Origin: Euphorbia lathyris
Taxonomy: Eukaryota; Streptophyta; Magnoliopsida; Malpighiales; Euphorbiaceae
Direction of reading: 5' to 3'
NCBI RefSeq assembly: GCF_963576675.1
Contig: NC_088913.1
Coordinates: forward strand, 75,143,001-75,207,000
Length of the DNA stretch: 64,000 bases
Positions 47,401-58,966 of this stretch are shown here, one piece after another (the stretch's first letter is position 1; each line of letters starts with the position of its first letter). A program made the translations under genes and the position numbers. Under the pieces are notes generated by a model. That model ran no database searches and was not told where the DNA came from. It was given only the letters and a program-made list of their open reading frames with translations.

Positions 47401-47952
47401 AGTCAAAAATTTGAGGGGAATTCATGGTGCCTTACTGAAATATTTTAGTAAAAAAAGTGGGCTTTAAATATTTGGGGAATATATAATATAATATAATATA
47501 ATATAATTATATTATATTGTAATATTTATGATATTATTTATTCTTATTATAGCTATTGGTACAAGAGAAAGGAAAATAATGGAAAGTAAAGTTTAGAGGG
47601 AAAGTTTTTAGGAAATAAGCGGGAATTCTTCTGGTGTTCTATTTTTCAGTCGTTGGCAAGTAGTTGGTGTTTTTTGTTTATAATTCAGCCATTAAATAAT
47701 TTGTATGAAACTTGTTTGTATGTTGTCTCTATTTGGGATGATATAGCATTGACATGCATTTGTCATCGCAACTGCCAACGACATGCGTCATTGGTATTTT
47801 CTGTCGTCGATATGTGGATTGTATTTTCTAAGTATTTTATTTATAGATGTTGGGTGATTAATTTCGTAAGCAAGTTGTTTGTATTTCATTGCTAATAACA
47901 ACGACATGCATGTCAAATGTCGTATGTGAACTGATATTTTCTTGTAGTGTGC

Positions 47953-49612
47953 TAACAACACTAATAAAACTGTGCAAGATCAGGTCTAGTGCAGACCATT
48001 GCATACATCAAGCTTCCTACTGCACTAGTACAGGGAACTCGAGACATGTACTCCTTCTCTTCAGCAGACTTATTAGGTGCAAAAGCAATAGACAGATGTG
48101 CACTTGCAGCACTAGGAGTATCTATAGGCTTTGCGGTAGACATGCCAAATCTTGACAAAATCTTCTGAGTATAGCCCTTCTGTGACAAAAAAAGCTTCCT
48201 TTTGCTTTTGTCCCTGTAAATCTCTATTCCTAGAATTTTTTGAGCTGCACCCAAATCCTTTATCTCGAACTCTGCGCTGAGAAGACCCTTCAACTTCTGA
48301 ATGTCGTGCTTCTTTTTTGCAGCTATCAGCATGTCATCTACATACAACACCAGATAGATAAAAGACTCATCTTTTAGTTTATTGTAATAGACACAACAAT
48401 CATATGGGCTCCTGGTGTAGCTCAGCTGCATCATGTAGCTGTCAAACCTCTTATACCACTGCCTGGGAGACTGCTTAAGTCCATACAAGGACTTCTTCAA
48501 CTTGCAAACATAATTCTCCTTTCCAAGAATTTGGAAACCATCTGGTTGGGTCATGTATATCTCTTCCTCTAAATCTCCATGTAGAAAGGTTGTCTTTACA
48601 TCAAGTTTCTCAAGCTCCAAATCCTGATGTGTAACTATAGCTAGCAACACTCTAATAGAGGTGTGTCTGACTACTGGTGAAAATATCTCATTATAATTCA
48701 CTCACTCTCTCTAATTGAAACCTCTAGCAACAACTCTAGCCTTGTACTTGACTCTCTCTACAGGTGATATCCCTTCTTTCATCTTTAGAACCCACTTGCA
48801 AGTAATATTCTTTCTCCCTGGAGGTGGTATGACTAAATCCCATGTTTGATTCTTATGGAGGGATTCCATCTCATCTCACTTAACAGCAAGCCATTTCTCA
48901 GAATCAGTGCCTGAAACAGCTGCTTTTTAAGTTGATGGTTCACGAGTGTCCACCTCTTCAACAACCTGTAGTGCATAACATACCATGTCCTCAAAACCAT
49001 ACCTCTTAGGTGGCCCAACTCCAACCCTCCTTGGTCGATCTTGAGCTAAGCTATGATGTGTAGCTTTAGATGGTTGAGAAACTGATGGTGTAGATTCTGG
49101 TAGCTCAATTTCTACTTCTGACTCTTGTTCCTTCAAACCACTCTCACTCTGTATGACCTGAAGCTCCACCTGTTTATCAATGCTATCAGTTTCTGTTGCA
49201 GTTGTAGGTTTCACCATGGGTCTAAGCACAGATTTTTCGTCAAAGACTATATTTCTGCTCAAAATGACCCTTTTCTCTGATGGAGACCAGATCCTGAAAC
49301 CTTTCACTCCATCTCCATAGCCTATGAACACTCCCTTCTTGGCTATTGGCTCTAGCTTATGCTCATTAACATGATAGTAAACTATGCAACCAAAAGCTTT
49401 CAGATTTGAGTAATCAGCAACCTTTCCTGACCACATTTCTGTAGGCGTCTTGAGCTGTATGCCGGTGTGTGGTCCGTGGTTAATCAAATAACATGATGTG
49501 TTCACCGCTTTAGTCCAGAATCTTCTATCTATCCCAGCGTTAGAGAGCATACACCTCACCCTCTCCAGTAATGTCTGGTTCATTCGTTCAGCTACACCAT
49601 TCTGTTGTGGTG
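47953..49612 (-). pseudogene. Copia-1 pol, middle part (integrase C-terminus and RT)
   Basis: From 49607 the frame runs RMNQTLLERVRCML, FWTKAVNTSCYLIN, KAFGCIVYYHV, FIGYGDGVKGFRIW (integrase C-terminal region) and a Ser/Glu linker to about 48927. A TAA near 48926-48928 and further shifts follow. The RT from about 48701 has DVKTTFLHGDLEEEIYM, LKKSLYGLKQSPRQWYKRFDS, catalytic YVDDMLIAA, and near the end AVGSLMYAMVCTRPDLAQ. It is cut by CACTA-1 at 47952 and by the LTR element at 49612. Confidence 0.9.
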
Positions 49613-51160
49613 TGTTAAGCCCAAAATATACCTAAAATATCATTAATATTTACATCAGTTTTGCTATGAAATCGTGCTGTTTATATCTATTTAGAGTACT
49701 TTTACGTCCAAATATGTTTCTTTCATGCAAGGTATCTAAATATTTGGTAAAATCCAAATAGGAATGAAAACAAGTCAAAAACGAAGGAAAAACCCTAAGT
49801 TAGGAGCCAAAAGACGAAGAATTCAACACGGGAACGAAGTCAAAAATGGGAGGAAAATTCTGAATCTCGGCAGGGATTCCGAAATCTCGGTAGAGATTCC
49901 GAGTCGCGACCGAGAATGCGATCGAGAATCCCGATTCTCGATCGCGACACGCCTTTTCCTGGCGTCTTCTTCTTGTGTTCCGAAGGAATGAAATTTACTT
50001 CCCTATTCTCGGTTGAGAATTTCCATTCTCGGTAAGATCAGAAATTCTGGCAGCACTATATTCACATGTTGAAAATCAAAGAAACGCGTCCGTTCGGGTG
50101 GATAGAAACTTCTCTTCGCAGCGGACACGACCCTTAGACACGACTCTTCAACATCTATAAATAAAGTATTGATTTCAGAGTTGAGAGAGAGTGAGATTTG
50201 CAAGATTAGAGTGCAGAAGTTATGTAGAAACTCTAACTTAGGAAAGAGTCAGAGTTTAGATTTCAATTTTGTAAAAAGCAATCTGATGTACACAAATTGT
50301 TCTTAGATTACTTACAAACACAGTAGCATTTAGATTTAGATTAAGATCTGTTTATATTAGTTTACATTCTGGTAGTTGACGAACCATCTCTATTCTGAAG
50401 ATTCAGTGAGAAGATTAAGTAGCAGATTCGACCCTGAAGCCTGACAAACTCTATGACGAGGTTTGAGGAAAGGATTGATGACCCGAAACTCTTATGTCGT
50501 TCGAATGCTTCCATGCTTTCTATTCTCTGTAAACTTGTATCAAATTCATACTTCATCTAATAAAGTTCATGCAATTCAATATAATTTTATATAGCACTTC
50601 TGTGATTGATCCGAAGTGAGTTCTGGTGTTTTCATTAAAACGTAGTTGAATTCAATATCTTTATAATGAAAGTTTGTTGAACACTTGGGCAAATTCATTC
50701 TTACAAACGATATGACCATTAGGTCGGCTTATCGGAAGTAAGAATGAATTTGGTTAAGGTAGCAATCTAACCCGACCGTAGGAGGATTGTCTGCGGTTCA
50801 AAGCCTTTTAATTGAAGAAGTTTACGTTATTACACTTTTATAATTTATACAAAGTTTAGAGTTGTTTTCTTTGCTTAATGCAAACGAACACAATTAATCT
50901 CTTATTTTAAACACTAAACGTTTCTGTTTTGTAATTCATACTCAAAACAGAATTGATTTCTAACATTCTACATATATCCTAATCTGATTCTTATTAAATC
51001 AATCTCAAAACCAAATTCAATTAATGATTTTCCATATTATAAACGTAAAACGTGAATCAAACTGAATTAAAATAAGTTTTCGTTAAAAAACGTTCCCTGT
51101 GGGATCGATATCTTTTTATTACTAAAAGTGAAACCGTGCACTTGCGGAAATTGCTTAACA
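49613..51160 (+). repeat. LARD 5' LTR
   Basis: Matches 57410-58961 with scattered differences. The largest is a missing stretch of about 18 bp near 49830 that is present in the partner (around 57625-57645). A GC-rich hairpin lies at 49918-49945. Confidence 0.88.
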
Positions 51161-51569
51161 AGTTTTTGGCACAGTTGCCGGAGAACGCCAAATTTTTAAC
51201 AAAAATTTATATTTTTCGTGTTTTATTCCGAACCTTGGTTTACAATATATGTATTTATTTATTTTTATAGTTTTTATTATTTATTGAGGATGGTCACTAG
51301 GACTAAATCCTCGTTGTTATTTAACGTTTGCATTTAGATGTTTGCAGATAAAAAAAAATCAAGTTTTTTCAAAGATAAACTGGAGATTTGATCATCAATA
51401 TAAATTCACCGAAGGAGTCTACAGAAAAGAAATTCGGCTAGCAGATACATCAGAAGGGAATGAAAATTTTTCAAGAAAATTGCATATCAGGTTCCGCAAC
51501 TGCAATATCAGGAACAAGACAGATGATTTTCCCAGAAAAAAAATCTTCCCAGAAACCTTTACCTCTTTT

Positions 51570-52500
51570 TTTATACACTTTTTTTGAATGAAGGTTGGGC
51601 CTCGACGGAAGACTGGACATCCCAACTATGTTGGCACCCCCAGCACCGACCACCCTTTTATTAATAAAAAATGAAAATAAAATACAGAGGGGAGAAGAAG
51701 AAAATAAAAGAAACAAAATAAAAGAATTACATGATTCTAATATGCGCTATTTTACACATGTCATCAAACACCAGATTCTGACAGAATTGAGGTGCCGAGT
51801 GCCACCAACAAGAGGAAAGAGCCGACTGCCCATGATTTGCTAGTCTATCCGCAGCTTGGTTTTCTTCTCTGTAGATATGTGTAGCTCTCCAGTTCATCTG
51901 AGACAGCTGATGTAGGCAATTTTGCCAATCCCTTCTAATTTTCCAAGGTACCTCTGCCTGAGTGTTATTTAGTAAATTAACTGCATAAGAGGAGTCTGAT
52001 TCTATCCAGAGGTTGTTCCAGTTTCTTTCCCTCACCGCTTTGACTGCGAAGATGATGGTCGTGAGTTCTGCAATGTGGGCTGGGGAGCTCTGAATGGGGA
52101 AGGCAAAGCAACCAAGAGTGAAACTTCTGTAATTTCTGAATATTCCTCCCGCCCCGGCACTTCCCAAGCTGCTCGAAGCTCCGTCCGTGTTAACCTTTAG
52201 CCAGTTAACTGGCGGAGGAACCCATTTAACAGTCACAAAGTCTGGTTCAGGGGGAGGACGGCTATCTACAGCAGCAGCAGCAGTCGGACCCTCATTAATC
52301 AAATGCAGAAGTCTGCTCTTAAGAATTTGGATTGAAGGGAGCTGTCCATCAAAAATAGCCCGATTTCTAGTTAGCCAAATAAACCAGATGCATGTTATTA
52401 CTGGAAAAGTCCACCCTTTCCTCCTGCTGCGACTGACCCGTGTGCTACGAAGCGAGGAGAAAAAATCATTATAGCAGCCACTAAAATTGCAGGTAACGTT
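51570..52500 (-). pseudogene. L1-type LINE fragment with RNase H domain
   Basis: The minus-strand frame from 52302 encodes a complete-looking type-I RNase H domain: WLKVNTDGASS, AGGIFRNY, AELTTIIFAVKAV, WIESDSSYAVNLL and IYREENQAADRLANHG, with the D, E, D, D residues. Upstream the same frame is open (TCIWFIWLTRNRAIFDG, at about 52410-52355), the linker typical of plant L1 elements between RT and RNase H. T-runs at 51565-51590 on the plus strand fit a poly(A) tail, so the LINE is 5'-truncated and inserted in the LARD. The 5' limit and TSD are not resolved. Frame open for 191 codons after the first ATG but no RT, so non-functional. Confidence 0.78.
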
Positions 52501-53380
52501 GTAGACATTACAGACCAGCGACCATAGCTCTCTAGCAAAACATCATATCTCTTTGTTAAGAAATTTATTCATTCCTACACTAAACCCAAATGATTTCCCT
52601 TTTTATCACTACCTTAAACGCCTACATCTTCTCAGACAAGATATATCAGAAGTAGAATGAAATTATCTTATCCACCAGGAAGGAATTGTATACTTTTAAT
52701 ATAGTTTTGAAAGTTTCGGTTCATGTGCGTAGTTTTTTGTTCGTGGCCAGAACTAGAAGTTCGGGCATTCAACCGAAATCATTAGATCCTTAAATTGAGA
52801 AAACGCTAAAAAAAGCGTTTAAAAAAATGCTAAAAAAAGAAAAAAAAGAAGAAAAAAAAATATAATAATAATTTCAAAGTTTGGGATACAGTTCTACTTT
52901 TTAATTCCCGCTTGAAATTATTTCCAGGTAAGTTAAAATGGACAAGACCATATTTAGTTGGTAAAAATATTTTGAATATGAATAAGCTACAATTCAAGCA
53001 ATTGAATTTGTGAACAAGTTCTTTGAAAATTAATTCGCTTAGTTTTCACTTTTAAATTTACATTCTTCTTATTTCTTGTTCATAATTTTTATGTTTATTT
53101 GTTTTTATTTTAATTTATTTTTGTTTTATTTTTATTTCATGAGTTTAATTTGTGTATAAACAGGTTTTATTCAATAAAAATTCTTTAAAGTCATGTTTCT
53201 AAATCAGTTTTCAGAAAATTAATAAGTATTTGTGAAATTTTAGGAATCTCAGTTGAGATTCCAGGGATTCAATTATTCAAGGAAAGAGAGGCAAATTTTC
53301 TAATCTTACTGAGAATATATATTCTTGGCTGAGATCGACAATTAGGGGTTTCGACGCCTGATTTCTAAAAGGAAATCAGC

Positions 53381-53418
53381 GTGTCGCGACCGAGAATCCC
53401 GATTCTCGGTCGCGACAC
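53381..53418. repeat. Perfect 18-bp-arm GC-rich hairpin
   Basis: GTGTCGCGACCGAGAATC, two bases CC, then its exact reverse complement. Related shorter hairpins lie in both LTRs (57716-57749, 16-bp arms; 49918-49945, 13-bp arms), and a further ATTCTCG-type inverted motif is at 54930-54960. Confidence 0.9.
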
Positions 53419-53704
53419 GGGCGTATATCAGACCTGTATTCTTTCTTTTCTTCTTCAGTTAATGCACCATTGCTGAAAATTTCGACAAATTGAGTTTCTT
53501 CATATTCAAATGGCGTGAATTTGCATCTTTTTAATCCCAACAAACACATTGATTTGTCCTGGATTAATTATAAATAATTAGAGAGGATCAGAACTCTTTT
53601 ACTTCCCATTTCTTTTCATCTCTATCAGACTATTCTGATTTCTTCTCAATTTTTCAAACCTTTTCCAAAAAGTTACAGACATTTTTTTTCCTTATTCACC
53701 AAAC

Positions 53705-53941
53705 ATGACTGCCTCTCTTAAATCTTCCAAGAAAAATGTTTCTACACGCACCAAGCGTACTGATATGCCAGAACGCTACGGAGCACCATTCCTTATTTAT
53801 AATTATGATGAAGGAATGTATGTGTTGGGAGACATTTTCCTAGGCAACACAGTTAATTCCTCAAAAAAAAAAAAACTTAATGGAGGGATTAGTTGTCGCA
53901 TCACATTCCAAGAACAGAAAAATTTGATACAGGGAATATAA
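53705..53941 (+). CDS. Short LARD ORF, unrecognised
   Basis: 78 codons from an ATG in a good context (CACCAAACATGACT), product basic at both ends (SLKSSKKN..TRTKRTD; SSKKKKLNG). It lies where a gag or ORF1 start would be in an Athila/Tat-type element and ends at a TAA after an A-run. It may be a truncated gag. No domain recognised. A second ATG with similar basic residues (MPKHKKVTLSHAKKNERI, 55350) is followed by a stop after 24 codons. Confidence 0.35.
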   Translation: MTASLKSSKKNVSTRTKRTDMPERYGAPFLIYNYDEGMYVLGDIFLGNTVNSSKKKKLNGGISCRITFQEQKNLIQGI

Positions 53942-55799
53942 CATGTGGAATTATTTTAGGAACCAAAGACGTTGTTTCGGTTCCATGGCCTGAATAAGAA
54001 CCATTCCCTATCATTGACTATGAATTCCTGGAAAGTGAGGGACTTGTCAAGAGAATTTTCCAAGTTGGCCAAAGATCTTCGTGCATGCGAAGATTGATCG
54101 TTATCGGGTTATGCAAATCCCAATTCAACGGGATGCGCTTTTAGTTGAGATTGATTTGTTTTGATTACTTTTAATCTATTTGTTTGTTTCTGTATATAGG
54201 TTTGTTTTTTATTTTCCTTGTATATATGTTCTTGTTGATTTATGTAAATATGTATTCCTGCAATAAGAATTCAATTCATTTCATACTTTAATCTTATGTT
54301 CTGGTTTATGCTTGTTAAAATTTATAAAATATTAGCAAATGAATCTGTACATATATATCTTAAATGCTAATAAGTTATAAATGATTATTAACTATTGAAC
54401 ATGATAGTGAATTTTTATTTTAAATTAAATCATCAAGTTTACTTTTTAGTTATTGATTCATCTATGTTAACCATGCTAAATTATTAACATATATCAGTAT
54501 GCACTTATCAAAATGAAACAGTATATCTTTTCACATGAATCTGTATATCATGTTTGAATACATCTGTGTCAATTTAATTATTTCACATACATTGCAAATA
54601 CCTAAACTTTAATATGATTAAATGATTACTCGTATTTAAGAGTTGATATACATTCACTATTCATTTATTACCTCTTAGAAGATTAATTTTCATTCAATGC
54701 TTGTTCATTTAAACTTATGTGAATTAATGAACATTGATTATACATTAACTCTATTTAAGGCTTTAATTGTTTCGTTATTCCGAATTTAATAAGGATAAAC
54801 CTTTGGTTTTCCTTGTATTTAATGTTTTAATTTGTGTTTTTAAGTTTCAGGTATACATTTACTTAATTATAAGACATATTTACCCAGCAAAATTGCACAA
54901 ACAGAGTTTTTACGAGTCGCAGCCAGACACAGATTCTCGACCGAGAATTTAAATTCTCGATAGGTTCAGCGAAAACACAAGTTTTCAGAAGGGAATTCCT
55001 CCCTGGAAACACCGTGTCGCGACCTGTAGGGGGGTTTGAGTCCGATTTTTTACAAAAATTACGTTTTTCCTATTCCTACACTAACTCCTAAACACCTAAA
55101 TTCATACCTATATAACCATATCACTTATACAAACATTACATAAACTCTATTTAAAATGTACACATTTTCTTCTTCCACAATCAATTCCACCACATATCAC
55201 CTTTCCTTTTTACTTTTTACCATATTTTTACCTATCCCACATACTTCAATCCCTTACATAAACTCCATAACCTAACCCTTTATTTTCTCTATCTTTTACA
55301 CCAATTGTCTATTTTATTTCTCTCTTAAAGTTCAAAATTTTACACACCATGCCTAAACATAAGAAGGTTACTCTTTCCCATGCTAAAAAGAATGAGAGGA
55401 TTACATTTAGGGATTTAAGTTAATTTTATGAAGTTGGATTAGATGAATTTAATTCCAAGCACACTTCTAGCAAGCCCATTAAGGATAATTACTCATTTCT
55501 ATTTCAATAAATTTTTATCCTATTTTCTTTTTGGGCATGTTAAAAAGGTAAAGGATTTGAAGTCAGGATTTATTTGTTCATTTTGGATTCCATCTTCAAG
55601 GATTTCGTGGTAGATTAAATTGGATTACCTTTTGACAATTAAGTCCATGTTTCCATTTTCAACCAATAAGCAAGTTGATATACGTACTTTGATTATGGGT
55701 ATTGTTTTGGATGCTACGAGTATCATGAAGTAGTTTTCAATCACTTACTCCTAATTATTTTCTGATGTTGGATTATGCCACAACTTTTACACATTCATT

Positions 55800-56255
55800 T
55801 GGTGGTTAGCCAATGTTGGTTAGTTTTGCAAGTTCGATGTTGATACTTCAAGTTCACATGGTAATGGTGTTAACGAGGATGGTAATGAGCAGACACATTT
55901 TGGTGAAGATGACGATATGCATGAAGATACAGAAGATGAAGAGGGTGCGAAGAGGAGCATCTTGAAGCCCAAACACAAGCACAAGGGCATGTTGGTGACG
56001 AGCACAATGTTGCTGATCAAGTTAATTGCAACACATTTTGAACCAAATGCATACACACAACCGTCAAATGAATTTACGGTTAGATGATATTATGGAGAAT
56101 AATCAAGAGATGAGTTCACGATTAAATGCGGTGGATGCCAATATCCATACTTTGCGGCGAGATCATACATAAACCCGACGCCGGTTATTATCATTTTTCC
56201 GTCGTCGAGGCGTTGTGACCACACCTTCTCCACCGGGTTCACCTTCACAAGAATA
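55800..56255 (+). pseudogene. LARD gag-like/ORF1 C-terminal remnant
   Basis: In shifting frames this codes for an acidic Asp/Glu/His-rich stretch, then LDDIMENNQEMSSRLNAVDA and RRRLLSFFRRRGVVTTPSPP, ending SPSQE-stop at about 56255, followed by the purine tract at 56448. The arrangement resembles the end of ORF1-like proteins in Athila-type elements. At least one frameshift and one stop (after RRDHT). Otherwise 53942-57409 holds no gene. Confidence 0.4.
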
Positions 56256-57409
56256 GGTTTTATCTTATCTTTTCTCAACTCATTTATCTCTTATGTTCTT
56301 TTTGATTACGTTTGGTACAATTTCATTTCTATTTATGTTGGATACAATCCCTTTCATATTTATCTATTTTCTTTTCGTATGCTTTATTTCGTACAATTTT
56401 TTTCGTGTTTTATCCATTTTTTCACCAATGAGGACATGATCCAAATTAAGTGTGGGAGGAGATATTGCATATATCATTTTATTTTAGTACGAATAAATGC
56501 AACGAATAAGAATAATTTTTAAGCAACATTTATAAATGCAACATATATTGCAACACAATTTATTTAACAATAAATCTTATTTTAATTTTCAATTAGGTTT
56601 ATAGGCATTAAAATTGAACTAACAATTTTTAGCTCGGTTTGAATTTCGTCTTACAATAACACTAATTGAAGTTTTTAAGGAAACTTTAGCCATAATACAT
56701 GTTGATTTTTAAGTCAATATAGGATGAATGTGCTATTTTCTTATTCCCAATTTTAATTTCATAAAATCAATTAGTCATATTCTTAACTTTTGGCCACGAT
56801 TGAGACCAACCTTATCACAATTGAGATATGAAAGCGAAAAAAATTAAGTACCGTTTACTTTTGGCCACGATTGCGACCACCCTTATCACAATCGAGGTAT
56901 GGAAGGAACGTTTAAACAAAAATTAAACGTGTTTAAGTTTAACGTAACGATTGCGTCCACCCATGGCATGGTCGGTACCTCTTAAGCAAACGCAAATAAA
57001 AAGCATATAAAGTTACGATCGAGACCACCCTTATCTCAGGCGTAACTAAGCAATTAAATTAACCTAAGTACTTATTCATTCAATATATTTCATATAATAG
57101 TTTAGATTTGGGAAAGGAAATTTTGTGCTTTGAAATGCCTTGAGACGAAAGACTCAATAACATGCGTGCTTATACCGTCCCGAATACTTCAATTTAAAAT
57201 TGGAAATACAAGACGAATTATATATTGCCTTTATACTAAGTTACTTTGATATTTTGCATATAAATTTACCATGCAAAGTTAATCTTTTCGGCTTAACTAA
57301 TTTAAAAAGGAATACAAAGATATATGTTTTATTTTCATAAAGAGGTTAGTTAAAGAATAAATTCAGTGAAATTTTGCTCGGGACTAGCAAAAGATTAAGT
57401 GTGGAGATT

Positions 57410-58961
57410 TGTTAAGCCCAAAATATACCTAAAATATCATTACTATTTACATCAGTTTTGCTATGAAATCGTGCTGTTTATATCTATTTAGAGTACTTTT
57501 ACGTCCAAATATGTTTCTTTCATGCAAGGTACCTAAATATTTGGTAAAATCCAAATAGAAACGAAAACAGGTCAAAAACGAAGGAAAAACCCTAAGTTAG
57601 GAGCCAAAAGACGAAGAATTCAGCACACCAATACGAGGAGACGAGAACGAAGTCAGAAACAGGAGGAAAATTCTGAATCTCGGCAGGGATTCTGAAATCT
57701 CGGTAGAGATTCCGAGTCGCGACCGAGAATCTCGATTCTCGGTCGCGACATGCCTTTTCCTGGCATCTTCTTCTTGCGTTCCGAAGGACTGAAATTTACT
57801 TCCCTATTCTCGGTTGAGAATTTCCATTCTCGGTAAGATCAGAAATTCTGGCAGCACTACATTCACATGTTGAAAATCAAAGAAACGCGTCCGTTCGGGT
57901 GGATAGAAACGTCTCTTCGCAGCGGACAAGACCCTTAGACACGACTCTTCAACATCTATAAATAAAGTATTGATTTCAGAGTTGAGAGAGAGTGAGATTT
58001 GTAAGATTAGAGTGCAGAAGTTATGTAGAAGCTCTGACTCAGGAAAGAGTCAGAGTTTAGATTTCAATTATGTAAAAAGCAATATGATTTACACAAATTG
58101 TTCTTAGATTACTTACAAACACGGTAGCATTTAGATTTAGATTAAGATCTATTTATATTAGTTTACATTCTGGTAGTTGATGAACCATCTCTATTCCGAA
58201 GATTCAGCGAGAAGATTAAGTAGCGGATTCGACCCTGGAGCTTGACAAACTCTATGACGAGGTTTGAGGAAAGGATTGACGACCCGGAACTCTTATGTCG
58301 TTCGAATGCTTCCATGCTTTCTATTCTCTATAAACTTGTATCAAATTCATACTTCATCTAATAAAGTTCATGCAATTCAATATAATTTTATGTAGCACTT
58401 CTGTAATTGATCCGAAGTGAGTTCTGGTGTTTTCATTAAAACGTAGTTGAATTCAATATCTTTACAAGGAAACTTTGTTGAACACTTGGGCAAATTCATT
58501 CTTACAAACGATATGATCGTTAGATCGGCTTATCGGAAGTAAGAATGAATTTGGTTAAGGTAGCAATCTAACCCGACCGTAGGAGGATTGTCTGCGGTTC
58601 AAAGCCTTTTAATTGAAGGAGTTTACGTTATTACACTTTTATAATTTACACAAAGTTTAAAGTTGTTTTCTTTGCTTAATGCAAACGAACACAATTAATC
58701 TCTTATTTTAAACACTAAACATTTCAGTTTTGTAATTCATACTCAAAACAGAATTGATTTCTAACATTCTACATATATCCTAATCTGATTCTTATTAAAT
58801 CAATCTCAAAACCAAATTCAATTAACGATTTTCCATATTATAAACCTAAAACGTGAATCAAACTGAATTAAAATAAGTTTTCGTTAGAAAACGTTCCCTG
58901 TGGGATCGATATCTTTTTATTACTACAAGCGAAACTGTGCACTAGCGGAAATCGCTCAACA
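57410..58961 (+). repeat. LARD 3' LTR
   Basis: 1552 bp. Ends at 58961 immediately before the TGGTG duplication. Hairpin at 57716-57749. Confidence 0.88.
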
Positions 58962-58966
58962 TGGTG

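Larger units (their letters stand above)
23409..47949 (+). mobile_element. CACTA-1 (En/Spm) transposon, 24.5 kb with nested insertions
   Basis: Ends are inverted copies of CACTACAAGAAAATA. The 3-bp duplication TGC stands on both sides (23406-23408 and 47950-47952), as expected for CACTA elements. Removal of the element plus one TGC restores the copia sequence. Behind the left end lie sub-terminal TGTCGTTGGTAA-type repeats (to about 23880). Inside, on the plus strand, are a TATA-driven tnp2 transposase gene and a second TNPA-like gene, both with stops or frameshifts. Copia-2 (30082-44810) sits inside the second gene. Without it CACTA-1 is about 9.8 kb, a normal autonomous size. Confidence 0.9.
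49613..58961 (+). mobile_element. Non-autonomous Athila/Tat-like LTR element (LARD), 9.35 kb
   Basis: LTRs 49613-51160 (1548 bp) and 57410-58961 (1552 bp) start TGTTAAGCCCAAAATATACC and end AACA. The 5-bp duplication TGGTG stands at 49608-49612 and 58962-58966, and joining there restores the copia integrase. The first internal bases (AGTTTTTGGCACAGTTGCCGG) resemble the primer site of Athila/Tat gypsy elements (TTTGGCGCCGTTGCCGG). A purine tract AAGTGTGGAGATT precedes the right LTR, and a similar AAGTGTGGGAGGAG is at 56448. No protease, RT or integrase is seen in 6.2 kb of internal DNA, only short gag-like frames, so it depends on other elements for movement. Confidence 0.82.
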
